Shown: positions 33,654 through 42,134 of the stretch, piece after piece
How the letters are laid out: every line of letters begins with the position of its first letter
How positions within the stretch are numbered: the stretch's first letter is position 1
Assembly: GCF_023657445.1 (NCBI RefSeq)
Contig: NZ_JAGTWY010000001.1
Span: forward strand, 1,426,001-1,490,000
DNA: 64,000 nucleotides
From: Marinobacter sediminum
GTDB taxonomy: Bacteria > Pseudomonadota > Gammaproteobacteria > Pseudomonadales > Oleiphilaceae
Direction: 5' to 3'
The notes under the pieces: model-generated
Databases searched by the model: none
Seen by the model: only the letters and a program-made list of their open reading frames with translations
What the model was told of the DNA's origin: nothing
Position numbers and translations under genes: made by a program

Positions 33654-34159
33654 TGCCAGTACCTCCTCACGATGAAGCTGAACAGGAAGCCCGCTGCAAA
33701 GAAACAGATAAGAAAGATGAACCCACCAACTGCCAGGGCAGCGCCACCGGACAGTCCCAGACCACTGGTGCACCCCCGGGCAAGCCGCGCCCCGAGACCG
33801 GTAAGAATGCCCCCAAGCAAGGCCATGAAAAGCCGGGAAACCGCGCCTGAAGTCGGACCGCGTTCAATCTGGGGCCTGAATCGGCGACTGGACAAAGCAC
33901 CTACAAGGGCTCCGATGAAGGCGCCCACCACCTCCCAGGTAATCCAGGCCTGAAGTGGCACACCATTACTCAGGTAATCACCAAGGTAGCGATTGTTGGA
34001 TGTCAGCTCCGGAGCGATCCATTGCCCAAGATCGGCCGTGAGACGAGTGAAAAAACCACTTGCACCAAGCCCATGGCCAGTCAGCACAAAGGTGAGAAAG
34101 AGGGCTAGCCCAAGGCCGATACCGGCCCAGAGGGGTGGCCAGAATGCTCGGGGAGACAT
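33650..34159 (-). CDS. YeeE/YedE family sulfur transporter, first half
   Basis: A 169-residue inner-membrane protein with about four segments and the family stretch ARLARGCTSGLGLSGGA (about 125-141), whose Cys is part of the sulfur-passing path in YeeE. It is the first gene of the three-gene sulfur operon, with AAGGAG six bases before the ATG. The promoter just upstream is overlapped by tandem repeats. It probably pairs with the following half to import thiosulfate or related sulfur species. Confidence 0.88.
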   Translation of the reverse strand: MSPRAFWPPLWAGIGLGLALFLTFVLTGHGLGASGFFTRLTADLGQWIAPELTSNNRYLGDYLSNGVPLQAWITWEVVGAFIGALVGALSSRRFRPQIERGPTSGAVSRLFMALLGGILTGLGARLARGCTSGLGLSGGAALAVGGFIFLICFFAAGFLFSFIVRRYWQ

Positions 34160-34177
34160 GGGGCACTCCTTGAATAG

Positions 34178-34219
34178 AAAGGTATTCCCTTTTTATATAA
34201 GGTTATTCCCTTCTGTCAA
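34178..34219 (-). promoter_or_regulatory. Promoter with tandem operator-like repeats, YeeE/YedE operon
   Basis: On the minus strand TTGACA (34219-34214), a 16-base spacer and TATAAA (34197-34192) form a near-consensus sigma-70 promoter. AAGGGAATAACCTT (34212-34199) lies in the spacer and AAGGGAATACCTTT (34191-34178) lies just after the -10. Each is an imperfect AAGG...CCTT inverted repeat, well placed for repressor binding, for example an ArsR-type sulfide sensor such as BigR/SqrR. The regulator is not next to the operon. Confidence 0.6.
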
Positions 34220-34286
34220 ACGTGGGAGCTGAATACTGCTTATAAAGTGATCATAGTCAAAGGAACGGGCACTTTTTGTCCGGCCA

Positions 34287-34317
34287 AGAAAAAACCCCAG
34301 CACGAATGCTGGGGTTT
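34287..34317 (-). terminator. Rho-independent terminator after tRNA-Ser
   Basis: The 8-base stem CCCCAGCA/TGCTGGGG (34295-34302 with 34307-34314) has a CGAA loop (plus-strand reading). On the minus strand it is followed by a T run, so it ends tRNA-Ser transcription. Confidence 0.85.
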
Positions 34318-34322
34318 CATAT

Positions 34323-34413
34323 TGGCGGAGAGGGAGGGATTCGAACCCTCGAAACGCTATTAACGTTTACACACTTTCCAGGCGTGCGCCTTCAGCCACT
34401 CGGCCACCTCTCC
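34323..34413 (-). tRNA. tRNA-Ser (GGA)
   Basis: Minus strand: acceptor GGAGAGG with CCTCTCC, discriminator G and encoded CCA at 34323-34325. The anticodon GGA is in CCTGGAAAG, with a long variable arm (GTAAACGTTAATAGCGTTT) as expected for serine and T-loop GGTTCGAATCC. Length is 91 bases. Confidence 0.95.
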
Positions 34414-34539
34414 AATAACCTGTTTCAAATCAGCGACCTCATCGCTCATTTGAGGGCGCAGACTCTAATGTTTTTTCGAGCGTTTGGCAACTCTCTTTCC
34501 AAAATTCGTCGAAAAAATCGCTGTCCCACGACGTTATGC

Positions 34540-34746
34540 CTAACGATTAAACAGATTGAAGACTATCGTTAAAACAATACTGATCAGGATCATTGAGGTG
34601 ATCGGAATAAATACGCGGCTGTTTCCTGAGTGCATGTTCAGGTCACCCGGAAGTTTTCCAAACCAGGACAGCAGCCAGGGGGCGAAATGCAGGATAGCGC
34701 CAATTAAAATCAGTATCATGCCGGCAATGACGAGCCACCGGGCCAT
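34540..34746 (-). CDS. DUF2905 family small membrane protein
   Basis: A 68-residue protein with two membrane helices joined by the conserved loop FGKLPGDLNM (about 30-39). The ATG at 34746 (MARWLV) gives the usual family length and has GGGGAG upstream. No function is known. Divergent from the isochorismatase gene, 50 bases apart. Confidence 0.85.
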   Translation of the reverse strand: MARWLVIAGMILILIGAILHFAPWLLSWFGKLPGDLNMHSGNSRVFIPITSMILISIVLTIVFNLFNR

Positions 34747-34796
34747 GGCAGAAACTCCCCAGTTGGTTTCCATGCGCGTGTCACAGGAGAATACCA

Positions 34797-35327
34797 ATGC
34801 TGATGAAAGCCGAGCAATCTACTTTGGTGCTGATTGATCTTCAGGAAAAGCTGATGCCCGCCATCAGTCATGGCCAGGAAGTCATTGACCAGAGCCTTGT
34901 TCTGGCAACTATTGCCGGGCTTATGGACGTTCCCGTGCTTTCGACCGAACAGCTTCCCGAAAAACTGGGTAATAATGTCGAGGCTGTGCGCGAGCTTTGC
35001 CAACAGGTGATTGGAAAAGATCACTTCGACGCCTGTCCGGACGGGCTGATAGACAGCCTGCCGGAGGGCCGGCAACACATCATAATCGGTGGGTGTGAAA
35101 CCCATGTATGCATGATGCAAACCGCCCTGAGTCTTCTCGACGCGGGCTTCAAGGTCTGGGTGGTAGCCGACGCAACCGGTTCCCGGAACGAATTTGACCG
35201 CGATGTAGCACTCGATCGCCTCCATCAGAGCGGAGCGAAGATTGTTACAGTGGAGATGGTGGCGTTCGAGTGGATGCGTCATTGCAAACATCCACGGTTC
35301 CGGGATATCCAGGCGCTGATAAAGTAA
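34797..35327 (+). CDS. Isochorismatase-family cysteine hydrolase (YcaC-like)
   Basis: A 176-residue cytoplasmic hydrolase. The catalytic triad is expected from Asp in LVLIDLQEKLM (about 14), a Lys in the mid-protein and the nucleophile Cys in GGCETHVCMMQTALSL (about 105). Length and sequence suit YcaC-like members whose substrates are undefined. AGGAGA lies upstream of ATG 34797. Monocistronic. Confidence 0.9.
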   Translation: MLMKAEQSTLVLIDLQEKLMPAISHGQEVIDQSLVLATIAGLMDVPVLSTEQLPEKLGNNVEAVRELCQQVIGKDHFDACPDGLIDSLPEGRQHIIIGGCETHVCMMQTALSLLDAGFKVWVVADATGSRNEFDRDVALDRLHQSGAKIVTVEMVAFEWMRHCKHPRFRDIQALIK

Positions 35328-35400
35328 GCCGCGCCCGGGACTCATCCGTCGAAATGGCCACAGCGTAGGTCATGCGCTCATACATCAATTGAGGTAACAA

Positions 35401-36051
35401 ATGCTCAACATGGATTTCTCACAGCGGATTGTCATCCGCACCGCCCAGGAGGATTGGGTATCCAGCCCTGCCGGGGGCGTGTTGCGCAAACCCCTTGCCC
35501 GGGAGGAGGCCGAGCGAGGCCACGCAACAAGCGTGGTCCGTTATGAGCCCGGCGCTTCCTTCAAGCGCCACGAACACCCACTCGGGGAGGAAATCCTGGT
35601 TCTTGAAGGGGTGTTTTCCGATGAAACCGGCGACTACCCTGCCGGAACCTATATCCGGAATCCTCCAGGGAGCGGGCACGCCCCATTCAGCGAGAATGGC
35701 TGCACATTGCTGGTCAAGCTGCACCAGTTCGACCAGAGGGATCTGGAAACCGTACGAATAGACACCAACACCACTCCCTGGTTACCGGGTATAGGCGGTC
35801 TCGAGGTTATGCCTCTGCACGAATTCGAACACGAACATGTAGCCCTTGTGAAATGGCCCGCCAACGAGACCTTCCAGCCCCACCGGCACTTTGGCGGGGA
35901 GGAAATCTTTGTGCTCTCGGGAGAGTTCTGTGATGAACACGGCAGATACCCAAGCGGTACCTGGATAAGGAGCCCCCACCTGAGCCAGCACCATCCCTTT
36001 GTTGATCAGGAAACCATCATCTGGGTCAAGACTGGTCACCTGCCCTTCTGA
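35401..36051 (+). CDS. Double ChrR-like cupin protein
   Basis: A 216-residue protein made of two tandem cupin domains. Metal-binding sets are RHEHPLGEEILVLEG (about 56-70) and PHRHFGGEEIFVLSGEF (about 159-175), each with HxH and Glu. They resemble the ChrR C-terminal cupin fold found in anti-sigma factors and acetylacetone dioxygenase-like proteins, but there is no zinc-binding anti-sigma N-terminal domain. Function unknown; probably an enzyme or stress-response metalloprotein. Monocistronic. Confidence 0.82.
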   Translation: MLNMDFSQRIVIRTAQEDWVSSPAGGVLRKPLAREEAERGHATSVVRYEPGASFKRHEHPLGEEILVLEGVFSDETGDYPAGTYIRNPPGSGHAPFSENGCTLLVKLHQFDQRDLETVRIDTNTTPWLPGIGGLEVMPLHEFEHEHVALVKWPANETFQPHRHFGGEEIFVLSGEFCDEHGRYPSGTWIRSPHLSQHHPFVDQETIIWVKTGHLPF

Positions 36052-36060
36052 GGGAGCCTG

Positions 36061-36600
36061 TTATTGCCCGGGAACCGGGCTCTGGTCGACCAGGATCAGC
36101 TGATCAAGATTGAAGCCCTCGGCCCTGGCCCGTTCACGAAAGTTCGCCAGGGCCTCAGCACTGACATCGGGCGTACGGGATAAAAACCATAGGTAATCGC
36201 GGTTATAGCCCGTTACATAGGCGTATTCATAACCCGCCTCGTCCAGACCAAAAACTATATAGGAGCTATAGAACGGACCGAAGAATGATACTTTGAGATG
36301 TCCCGTATCGGGACCGTCCACGAATACCGCACGCCCGTCAGCAACACTCCAGTCTCCGGCCTCTGCATCGTAGCCACGATTGGTAACCTTGATACTGCCA
36401 TCATCCTGCAATTCATACTCTGCGCTGACCCGGCTCAGCCCGTCCTCGAAGGAATGATCCAGGCGGGCAATCTCGTACCATGTCCCGAGATACCTATCCA
36501 CATTCAGTCCCTTGACTGGCTCGATACCCTTGGGCACACCGGTGCAAGCGGAAACCAGCAAGGCAAAGCAAACCAAAAGGAAGGTGCGTATTACAGCCAC
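36061..36600 (-). CDS. blc: Outer-membrane lipocalin lipoprotein (Blc-like)
   Basis: About 179 residues from GTG 36600, which has GGAG six bases upstream; the ATG at 36612 or 36624 are alternatives that add non-signal-like residues. The signal peptide ends in the lipobox LVSAC. The lipocalin signature YLGTWYEIARLDHSFE follows near residue 36, and YNRDYLWFLSRTP near the C-terminus is typical of Blc/ApoD-type proteins. It binds lipids, often lysophospholipids, on the periplasmic side of the outer membrane. Monocistronic. Confidence 0.92.
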   Translation of the reverse strand: MAVIRTFLLVCFALLVSACTGVPKGIEPVKGLNVDRYLGTWYEIARLDHSFEDGLSRVSAEYELQDDGSIKVTNRGYDAEAGDWSVADGRAVFVDGPDTGHLKVSFFGPFYSSYIVFGLDEAGYEYAYVTGYNRDYLWFLSRTPDVSAEALANFRERARAEGFNLDQLILVDQSPVPGQ

Positions 36601-36688
36601 AAATATCTCCATTTCCCAGTTCACGAACCAACAGTGAATTCGCAGTCGCGGTTACAGATACAATGTACGCAATAGTGGCGGGAAAGGC

Positions 36689-36714
36689 ACAAAAAAGGGG
36701 CCATAAGGCCCCAA
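36689..36714 (-). terminator. Rho-independent terminator after the 122-aa gene
   Basis: GGGGCC-ATAA-GGCCCC stem (36697-36702 with 36707-36712) followed on the minus strand by six T bases; lies just beyond the stop of the upstream minus-strand gene. Confidence 0.85.
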
Positions 36715-36721
36715 GGTGGCA

Positions 36722-37090
36722 TTAAGAAATGGCTGTTCGCTGCCAGTCGACGTGATTAAACATCCCCTCGCTTGCTGATTCACCCGTAAGGTCACGTTCC
36801 GCTTCTTCCTCTGATCGCGGCACGGCGAACACGTGGTATGCCTCCGGTCCAAACGGATCCAACGCAGTATCCAGATACTCATAGGCGTTGGGCACCGGCT
36901 CACCTGAGAACGCGACACGGAACTGACGCTGAACGGTAGGTGTTCCAATGGTGAGCGACTGCTCCACCCAGAGAAAAACGGCCTTATCAGGCACCAGGTA
37001 CTCGCACCGAACAACCCGGAAGCCCTGACACAGAGACAGGGTGGTCGGTTTCTTACCTGGTTCAATACGGAATTTATGGATAGTCTTCAT
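36722..37090 (-). CDS. Hypothetical protein, DUF7352-like
   Basis: A 122-residue soluble protein. MKTIHKFRI at the start, the central LCQGFRVVRCEYLVPDKAVFLWVE and the final AYHVFAVPRSEEE resemble a small phage-linked family (DUF7352) as I remember it. The ATG at 37090 has AAGGAG eight bases upstream. A good terminator follows. The function is unknown and the family match is tentative. Confidence 0.6.
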   Translation of the reverse strand: MKTIHKFRIEPGKKPTTLSLCQGFRVVRCEYLVPDKAVFLWVEQSLTIGTPTVQRQFRVAFSGEPVPNAYEYLDTALDPFGPEAYHVFAVPRSEEEAERDLTGESASEGMFNHVDWQRTAIS

Positions 37091-37198
37091 GGCTGCTACT
37101 CCTTGTGGGTTGTTACCCGAACACAGCACCATGATGAACAGGAAGACGGCTCGATAAAATAAGCTTTAATCGTACATTTTGCTCGTCTTTTTCGATGT

Positions 37199-38101
37199 TT
37201 ATTCCGAGGTATTAAAGCTTCTCTTTCCTTCACATATGGCCCTCACCCCAACATGGGCAAGATTCCGCCCCCGGGTAATCGCAAACAGTTCATCCTTAAC
37301 CTCGTCTATGGACGCAATGCACTGCACTCCGTACTGGCGACAAACTTCCTGTTCTATGACGGTCGGCGCAGCGAATACTCCCAGTCCCTCTCGCCCGAAT
37401 ACTTTGATCAGAGCGCTGTCGTCGATTCGTGCCACCACGTTCATGCGCACGCCCTTAAGGGAGAACCAGTTCATCAGCCTTTCGAAATAGGGGGCATCGG
37501 TAGCATTCGCCAACAAGGGTTCCCCGTTCAGAGACTCGGGAAAGCCCTTCTTCAAGCGTGAGGCCAGGTCGGCGGAAGCAAACAGACTGATACTCGAGCC
37601 AGCGAGAGGGTGTACCGTAAAACTGCCATGTTCATCCATTCCCGGCGCCCGGTCCGTGAGAACCACATCCAGCTCCCTGCGTTTCAGGCCTAACACCAGG
37701 TCCTCGGTACCTCCGGTCCGACATTCAAGTTGCACAGGACGGGAGAGTGCCATCGCGGGTTGCAGGAGATAGTAAGCAATCAGCTTGTGAATGGAGGCAG
37801 ATACACCGGCAGAGAGCGTCAGGGGCCTCTCTGCCGGAGCGAGGCGTAGCGTTTCATTGAGTTCGCCGGTCAGTGCAAAGATATCGTTAGCGTAGCCCAG
37901 GACGGTTTTACCCAGATCGGTAAGTACAAGTTTTCGGCGTTCTCTCTGAAAAAGCAGGCCACCAACGGCAGATTCAAAGGTTGCCAGTTGTCCACTCAGG
38001 GTCTGCGGTGCCAGCTCCAGCACCTCACTGGCCCGGGCAATGGAACCTTCCCGGCTAATGACCCAGAAATAATAGAGATGCCTGAGGTTGAGTTGGTCCA
38101 T
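37199..38101 (-). CDS. nhaR: NhaR-like LysR-family transcriptional regulator
   Basis: A 300-residue LysR protein. The N-terminal helix-turn-helix is LYYFWVISREGSIARASE and the following APQTLSGQLATFES; MDQLNLRHLYYFW is typical of NhaR. The C-terminal effector domain has the usual two-lobe pattern. NhaR activates Na+/H+ antiporter genes in E. coli, but no antiporter is next to it here; it sits 21 bases downstream of an MFS transporter on the same strand, which it may regulate. Confidence 0.82.
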   Translation of the reverse strand: MDQLNLRHLYYFWVISREGSIARASEVLELAPQTLSGQLATFESAVGGLLFQRERRKLVLTDLGKTVLGYANDIFALTGELNETLRLAPAERPLTLSAGVSASIHKLIAYYLLQPAMALSRPVQLECRTGGTEDLVLGLKRRELDVVLTDRAPGMDEHGSFTVHPLAGSSISLFASADLASRLKKGFPESLNGEPLLANATDAPYFERLMNWFSLKGVRMNVVARIDDSALIKVFGREGLGVFAAPTVIEQEVCRQYGVQCIASIDEVKDELFAITRGRNLAHVGVRAICEGKRSFNTSE

Positions 38102-38122
38102 CTTTAATCCATTCCGGAAAAA

Positions 38123-39313
38123 TCAATCTCTTCTGTTAACCGATGACCCCGCTGACGGCGACATGACAAGCCAGACCATCATAAGCGCCCCATGAAAAAT
38201 GAGAAACGGCACGGCAACCATCACCAGACCTGACCACCCTACCCAGCTAAGTATCGCGCCGGCGGACAAAGCCGCTGTCGCCTGGGAGCCAAAAACGAGG
38301 ACATCATTAAGCCCCTGAACCCTGAAGCGTTCGGCATCGGTGTACCCTTTGGGCAACAGCGAAGTACCGCCTACAAAGAGGAAATTCCACCCCACACCAA
38401 GAAGTAACAGTGCTCCCAGGTAATGGTGAAAACTGATGCCGCTGGCAGCAAGAGCCACACAGGCAAAATACGCCAGTAAGCCTCCAGCCATCATCTTGGG
38501 AATACCCACCACCCGGGTCAGCCATCCACTGATCAGGGAAGGCAGATACATGGCCATGATGTGGAGCTGAATCACCCGCTTGGCATCATTCAAATCGTGC
38601 CCGGCCATTTCTGTCATGCTCAGCGGCGTCGCTGTCATAATGAAGCTCATCACCGCATACCCAACAGAAGCCGCACTGATTGCAACCCAGACGAGCGGGT
38701 TCCTGAGAATTTCTGCCAACGGACGGCCACCCCCGGAATGGGATTCCCGCACCAGCTCCTTTTTGGCCTTATACCCGAGAGCCAGAATAACAAGGGCCAA
38801 TGCCTGCACCGCGGCCAGCCCCAACCAACTCATCAGGAAGGGATGCTCCCCATCACCACCAAGCGCCGCAACTTCAGGGCCAAGCCAGGCCGCAACGAGA
38901 CCACCGAGCAAAACCCGCGCGGCGGCGGTTGCTGCCATACCCGGAGGTACGGATTCCATGGCCGCAAAACGATACTGGTGAACGACAGCCAGTCCCGTCC
39001 CGCCAACGACGGAGGCAAAACAAAGGAGAGGGAAAAGACCTTTCCAGGAAGCCAGGGCGCCAAGAGACGCAGACGTCATCCCCATGACAGCGCCAAGCAG
39101 CATTACCCGCTTGCGCCCCACCCTTTCCATTAGCCAGGTCGCGGGTTTGATAGCAAGCACCGTACCCACGACAACCAGCCCGACCGGTAAAGTGGCATAT
39201 TCTGGCGCCGGAGAGAGAAGCCGACCCTGTATGCTCCCGATGAAAACAATAAAAGGCGCCGTGCACATGGCGAGTGCCTGGGCGGCAACCAGAACCCATA
39301 CATTGAGGGGCAT
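38123..39313 (-). CDS. MFS transporter
   Basis: A 396-residue inner-membrane protein with about twelve segments. The loop between segments 2 and 3, WLMERVGRKRVMLLGAVMG, is the MFS signature. It resembles drug or small-molecule efflux members; the substrate is not known. The ATG at 39313 lies four bases after the cheR stop and was preferred over upstream codons inside cheR. The nhaR-like gene follows after 21 bases. It appears to share a transcript with cheV-cheR. Confidence 0.85.
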   Translation of the reverse strand: MPLNVWVLVAAQALAMCTAPFIVFIGSIQGRLLSPAPEYATLPVGLVVVGTVLAIKPATWLMERVGRKRVMLLGAVMGMTSASLGALASWKGLFPLLCFASVVGGTGLAVVHQYRFAAMESVPPGMAATAAARVLLGGLVAAWLGPEVAALGGDGEHPFLMSWLGLAAVQALALVILALGYKAKKELVRESHSGGGRPLAEILRNPLVWVAISAASVGYAVMSFIMTATPLSMTEMAGHDLNDAKRVIQLHIMAMYLPSLISGWLTRVVGIPKMMAGGLLAYFACVALAASGISFHHYLGALLLLGVGWNFLFVGGTSLLPKGYTDAERFRVQGLNDVLVFGSQATAALSAGAILSWVGWSGLVMVAVPFLIFHGALMMVWLVMSPSAGSSVNRRD

Positions 39314-39317
39314 AGTG

Positions 39318-40145
39318 TTACTTTTTCCTGTAGATAATACCCGGATGGCACTGAACCATTTCATACAGGTGCGACAGGCCATTAAGCGACTCGGAGGCAC
39401 CGAGAATCAGATAGCCGCCAGGGTTCAGTGTGGCGTGTATGCGCGTGAGGATGTCCTTTTTCAGCTCTGCCGAGAAATAGATCAGCACATTGCGGCACAT
39501 CACGATATCAAACTTACCCAGCAGGTAGCGTTCAAGCAGGTTCAGCTCCCTGAACTCCACCATGTTCTTCAGCTGGGGACGGATCTGCCAGCCACCGTTA
39601 ACCGAAGGTGTGAAAAACTGCTTCTGACGCTCAGGGGAGAGCCCGCGGCCAATGGCGATCATTTCATATTCGCCACGACGAGCCACCTCAAGAACGCTCT
39701 TTGAAATGTCTGTCGCAGTAATTTTGACGTCACGCAGCTTTCCGGGCCTGGCCCGTCGGAATTCCTCCACAATCATGCCAACCGAATAGGGCTCCTGCCC
39801 GGTCGAACAGGCCGCCGACCAGAATCGCAAAGGCTGTGTCGTTTTCCGTTCAGCAAACTCCGGCAGCAGCTTTTCCTGGAGAATACGGAACGGATGATTG
39901 TCCCGGAACCACAGCGTTTCATTGGTTGTCATTGCATCAATGACAACCTCCTGAAGGCTGGCTCTACCGGGACGTTTGAGACGTTCCAGCAACTCACCAA
40001 GGGAATGAAGCTGATTCTCCTCCAGAATCCGGCGAAGACGGCTCTTAACCAGATACTGTTTGTTTTCGCCCAGCAAAATACCACACGCATCCTGCAGGAA
40101 CGTCTTGAAGGCTTCGTATTCCTGTGGGGTTATATCCGCTTTCAT
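39318..40145 (-). CDS. cheR: Chemotaxis protein methyltransferase CheR
   Basis: A 275-residue enzyme adding methyl groups from SAM to glutamates of chemoreceptors. N-terminal helical CheR_N (about 1-75), then the SAM domain with FWSAACSTGQEPYSVGMIV (about 110-128), TATDISKSVLEVAR and FDIVMCRNVLIYF. No C-terminal receptor-tethering pentapeptide site or TPR. It lies 37 bases after cheV on the minus strand. Confidence 0.96.
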   Translation of the reverse strand: MKADITPQEYEAFKTFLQDACGILLGENKQYLVKSRLRRILEENQLHSLGELLERLKRPGRASLQEVVIDAMTTNETLWFRDNHPFRILQEKLLPEFAERKTTQPLRFWSAACSTGQEPYSVGMIVEEFRRARPGKLRDVKITATDISKSVLEVARRGEYEMIAIGRGLSPERQKQFFTPSVNGGWQIRPQLKNMVEFRELNLLERYLLGKFDIVMCRNVLIYFSAELKKDILTRIHATLNPGGYLILGASESLNGLSHLYEMVQCHPGIIYRKK

Positions 40146-40182
40146 TGGATCTCAGTTCTGAATGAATCCGTGAGCAGTGGCA

Positions 40183-41112
40183 TCATCCCTGATCAATGAT
40201 TTCCATCACCCGCTCTGCCAGTTCGTCGGGGCTGAACTTGGCCATAAAGTCGTCCGCGCCCACTTTCTGAACCATGGCTTTGTTGAAGACACCGCTCAAT
40301 GAGGTGTGAAGCATAACAAATAGATCACTGAGTGCGGGATCAGCCTTGCATCGCGTAACCAGCGTGTAGCCGTCCATCTCGGGCATTTCCACATCGGAAA
40401 TAACCAGGGCCAGATGATCCCGCGCATTCGAGCCATCCTCGGTGATCTCTTTAAGGTACTGATACGCCTGTTTGCCATCGCTTTTGGTAACAACTGCCAT
40501 ACCGATGGCTGTCAGGCAGCGCTCAATCTGACGGCGAGCGACCGAAGAGTCATCAACAACGAGTACCGGCAGGTGACCCGCCACCCTCTCTGCGCTCTTG
40601 CTAAGCACTGCCTCAGTGACATCTTCCCTCAGAGGCGATACTTCTGAAAGAATCTTCTCTACGTCAATGATTTCTATAAGCTTATCATCAATCTTGGTGA
40701 CGGCCGTAAGATAGACATCTTTGCCTGCCCCTTTTGGAGGCGGAAGAATATCCTCCCAGTTCATGTTCATGATCCGCTCAACACCGGTCACCAGGAAGCC
40801 CTGAGTTTTGCGATTGTATTCCGTGATGATGACAAAACTGGTCGCCAACTCCTCTTGTGGAATGCCCGGAAGGCCAATTGACATACTGAGGTCAATGATC
40901 GGAATCGTCTCACCACGGATGTGAGCCACGCCACGCACTACTGCCCGGCTATTGGGAATTGAAGATAACTTCGGACATTGCAGAACTTCCTTTACCTTGA
41001 ACACGTTAATGCCGTACATCTGCCGCCCGCGCAAACGGAACAGAAGCAGTTCAAGGCGATTCTGCCCAACCAGCTGGGTACGCTGGTTTACACTGTCTAA
41101 AACCCCCGCCAT
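40183..41112 (-). CDS. cheV: Chemotaxis coupling protein CheV
   Basis: A 309-residue CheW-receiver fusion. CheW domain about 25-165 (RQMYGINVFKVKEVLQCP, GVAHIRGETIPIIDLS). The receiver begins LPVLVVDDSSVARRQIE near 180; the phospho-acceptor Asp is in LVISDVEMPEMDGYTLV. It couples receptors to CheA and can adapt signalling by phosphorylation. The ATG at 41112 has GGAGAG upstream. Divergent from flgA across 186 bases. Confidence 0.96.
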   Translation of the reverse strand: MAGVLDSVNQRTQLVGQNRLELLLFRLRGRQMYGINVFKVKEVLQCPKLSSIPNSRAVVRGVAHIRGETIPIIDLSMSIGLPGIPQEELATSFVIITEYNRKTQGFLVTGVERIMNMNWEDILPPPKGAGKDVYLTAVTKIDDKLIEIIDVEKILSEVSPLREDVTEAVLSKSAERVAGHLPVLVVDDSSVARRQIERCLTAIGMAVVTKSDGKQAYQYLKEITEDGSNARDHLALVISDVEMPEMDGYTLVTRCKADPALSDLFVMLHTSLSGVFNKAMVQKVGADDFMAKFSPDELAERVMEIIDQG

Positions 41113-41298
41113 CTTTTCTCTCCTGTCTTGCCGCAATCACGTCGGCATGCATCTTGCTGCTTAGTCTATATTGAACGGGCTGACAAAAAACCGTCGTTAC
41201 CACGCGGATACAGTCTGTTTATCGGCCGCCACCCCCGAATCCTTAGTTATTTGCGGGCGCCCGGCTTGGTACTGACAGCATAGGACAAACGGACCGGT

Positions 41299-42000
41299 AT
41301 GCGCATCACCATTTACGCCTTCGCACTGCTAATGTCTGGCCTCAGCGCCCATGCTGGAGCAGAGACGACAGCGAGCCAAATCCGTGGGGCGGCAGTTCAG
41401 TTCCTCGAGGCTTTTGCAAACGAACAAGCCGAGCACGGTTACACCGTCTCCTTTGAAGCAGGAAGCATCGACAGCAGGCTTTCGCTAGCCCAGTGCAGCA
41501 ACCCTCTTTCTGTTGAGTTCACAGGTGATCCATGGAAAAGCACCCACCCTTCCCTGCAGGTTGCCTGTGAGAGTGACCGCCCATGGCGCCTGTTTGTCAC
41601 CGCTTCGGTTTCGATAGAAGGACCGGCCCTTGTCGCTGCACGTCCGCTGGCTCGGGGGGAACGGGTGACCGTAGGAATGGTGACAACCAAAACCATGACG
41701 ATTAACGCCAGCCGCCGGGGAGTAATGCGCAAAGCATCAGACGTGGCGGGCATGGAAATTCGCCGACCGGTTAACTCGGGCTCACTGATCACACCCGATC
41801 TGCTGGCTGCCCCGGACGCAGTCGAACGTGGCGACCATGTTATGATCACCGCCAAAAGTGGTTCGTTTGCAGTTAGTACGCGAGGCAAAGCCTTGGCAAA
41901 TGCTTCTGTAGGTGAACAGGTTCTGGTCAGAAACCTTGCTTCCTCCAGAACGATCAAGGCAAATGTTGTTGCGCCGGGCCGCGTGGAAATTCCGATGTGA
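41299..42000 (+). CDS. flgA: Flagellar P-ring assembly chaperone FlgA
   Basis: A 233-residue periplasmic protein. A signal peptide (about 1-20, cleaved near AHAG) precedes an N-terminal domain and the C-terminal SAF domain with ARPLARGERVTVGMV and VERGDHVMITAKSGSFAV. It assists P-ring formation around the flagellar rod. Divergent from cheV. Confidence 0.94.
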   Translation: MRITIYAFALLMSGLSAHAGAETTASQIRGAAVQFLEAFANEQAEHGYTVSFEAGSIDSRLSLAQCSNPLSVEFTGDPWKSTHPSLQVACESDRPWRLFVTASVSIEGPALVAARPLARGERVTVGMVTTKTMTINASRRGVMRKASDVAGMEIRRPVNSGSLITPDLLAAPDAVERGDHVMITAKSGSFAVSTRGKALANASVGEQVLVRNLASSRTIKANVVAPGRVEIPM

Positions 42001-42107
42001 CCGCAGGACAGGCAGCCTTTTGCCGGTCGGCAAGTAACTGCCGCGCCAACGCGTCGTAAGGCTGCCCCGGTGAATGGATGTTAATGTAAAAATCTGAAAA
42101 ATTTCTC

Positions 42108-42134
42108 TAAAGCTATGGGCGGCTCAGCCGTTAC
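42108..42134 (+). promoter_or_regulatory. Sigma-28 (FliA) promoter of flgM
   Basis: TAAAGCTA (42108-42115), an 11-base spacer and GCCGTTAC (42127-42134) match the enterobacterial consensus TAAAGTTT-N11-GCCGATAA at 6 of 8 positions in each box. The start site would be about 55 bases before the flgM ATG at 42196. Confidence 0.75.
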
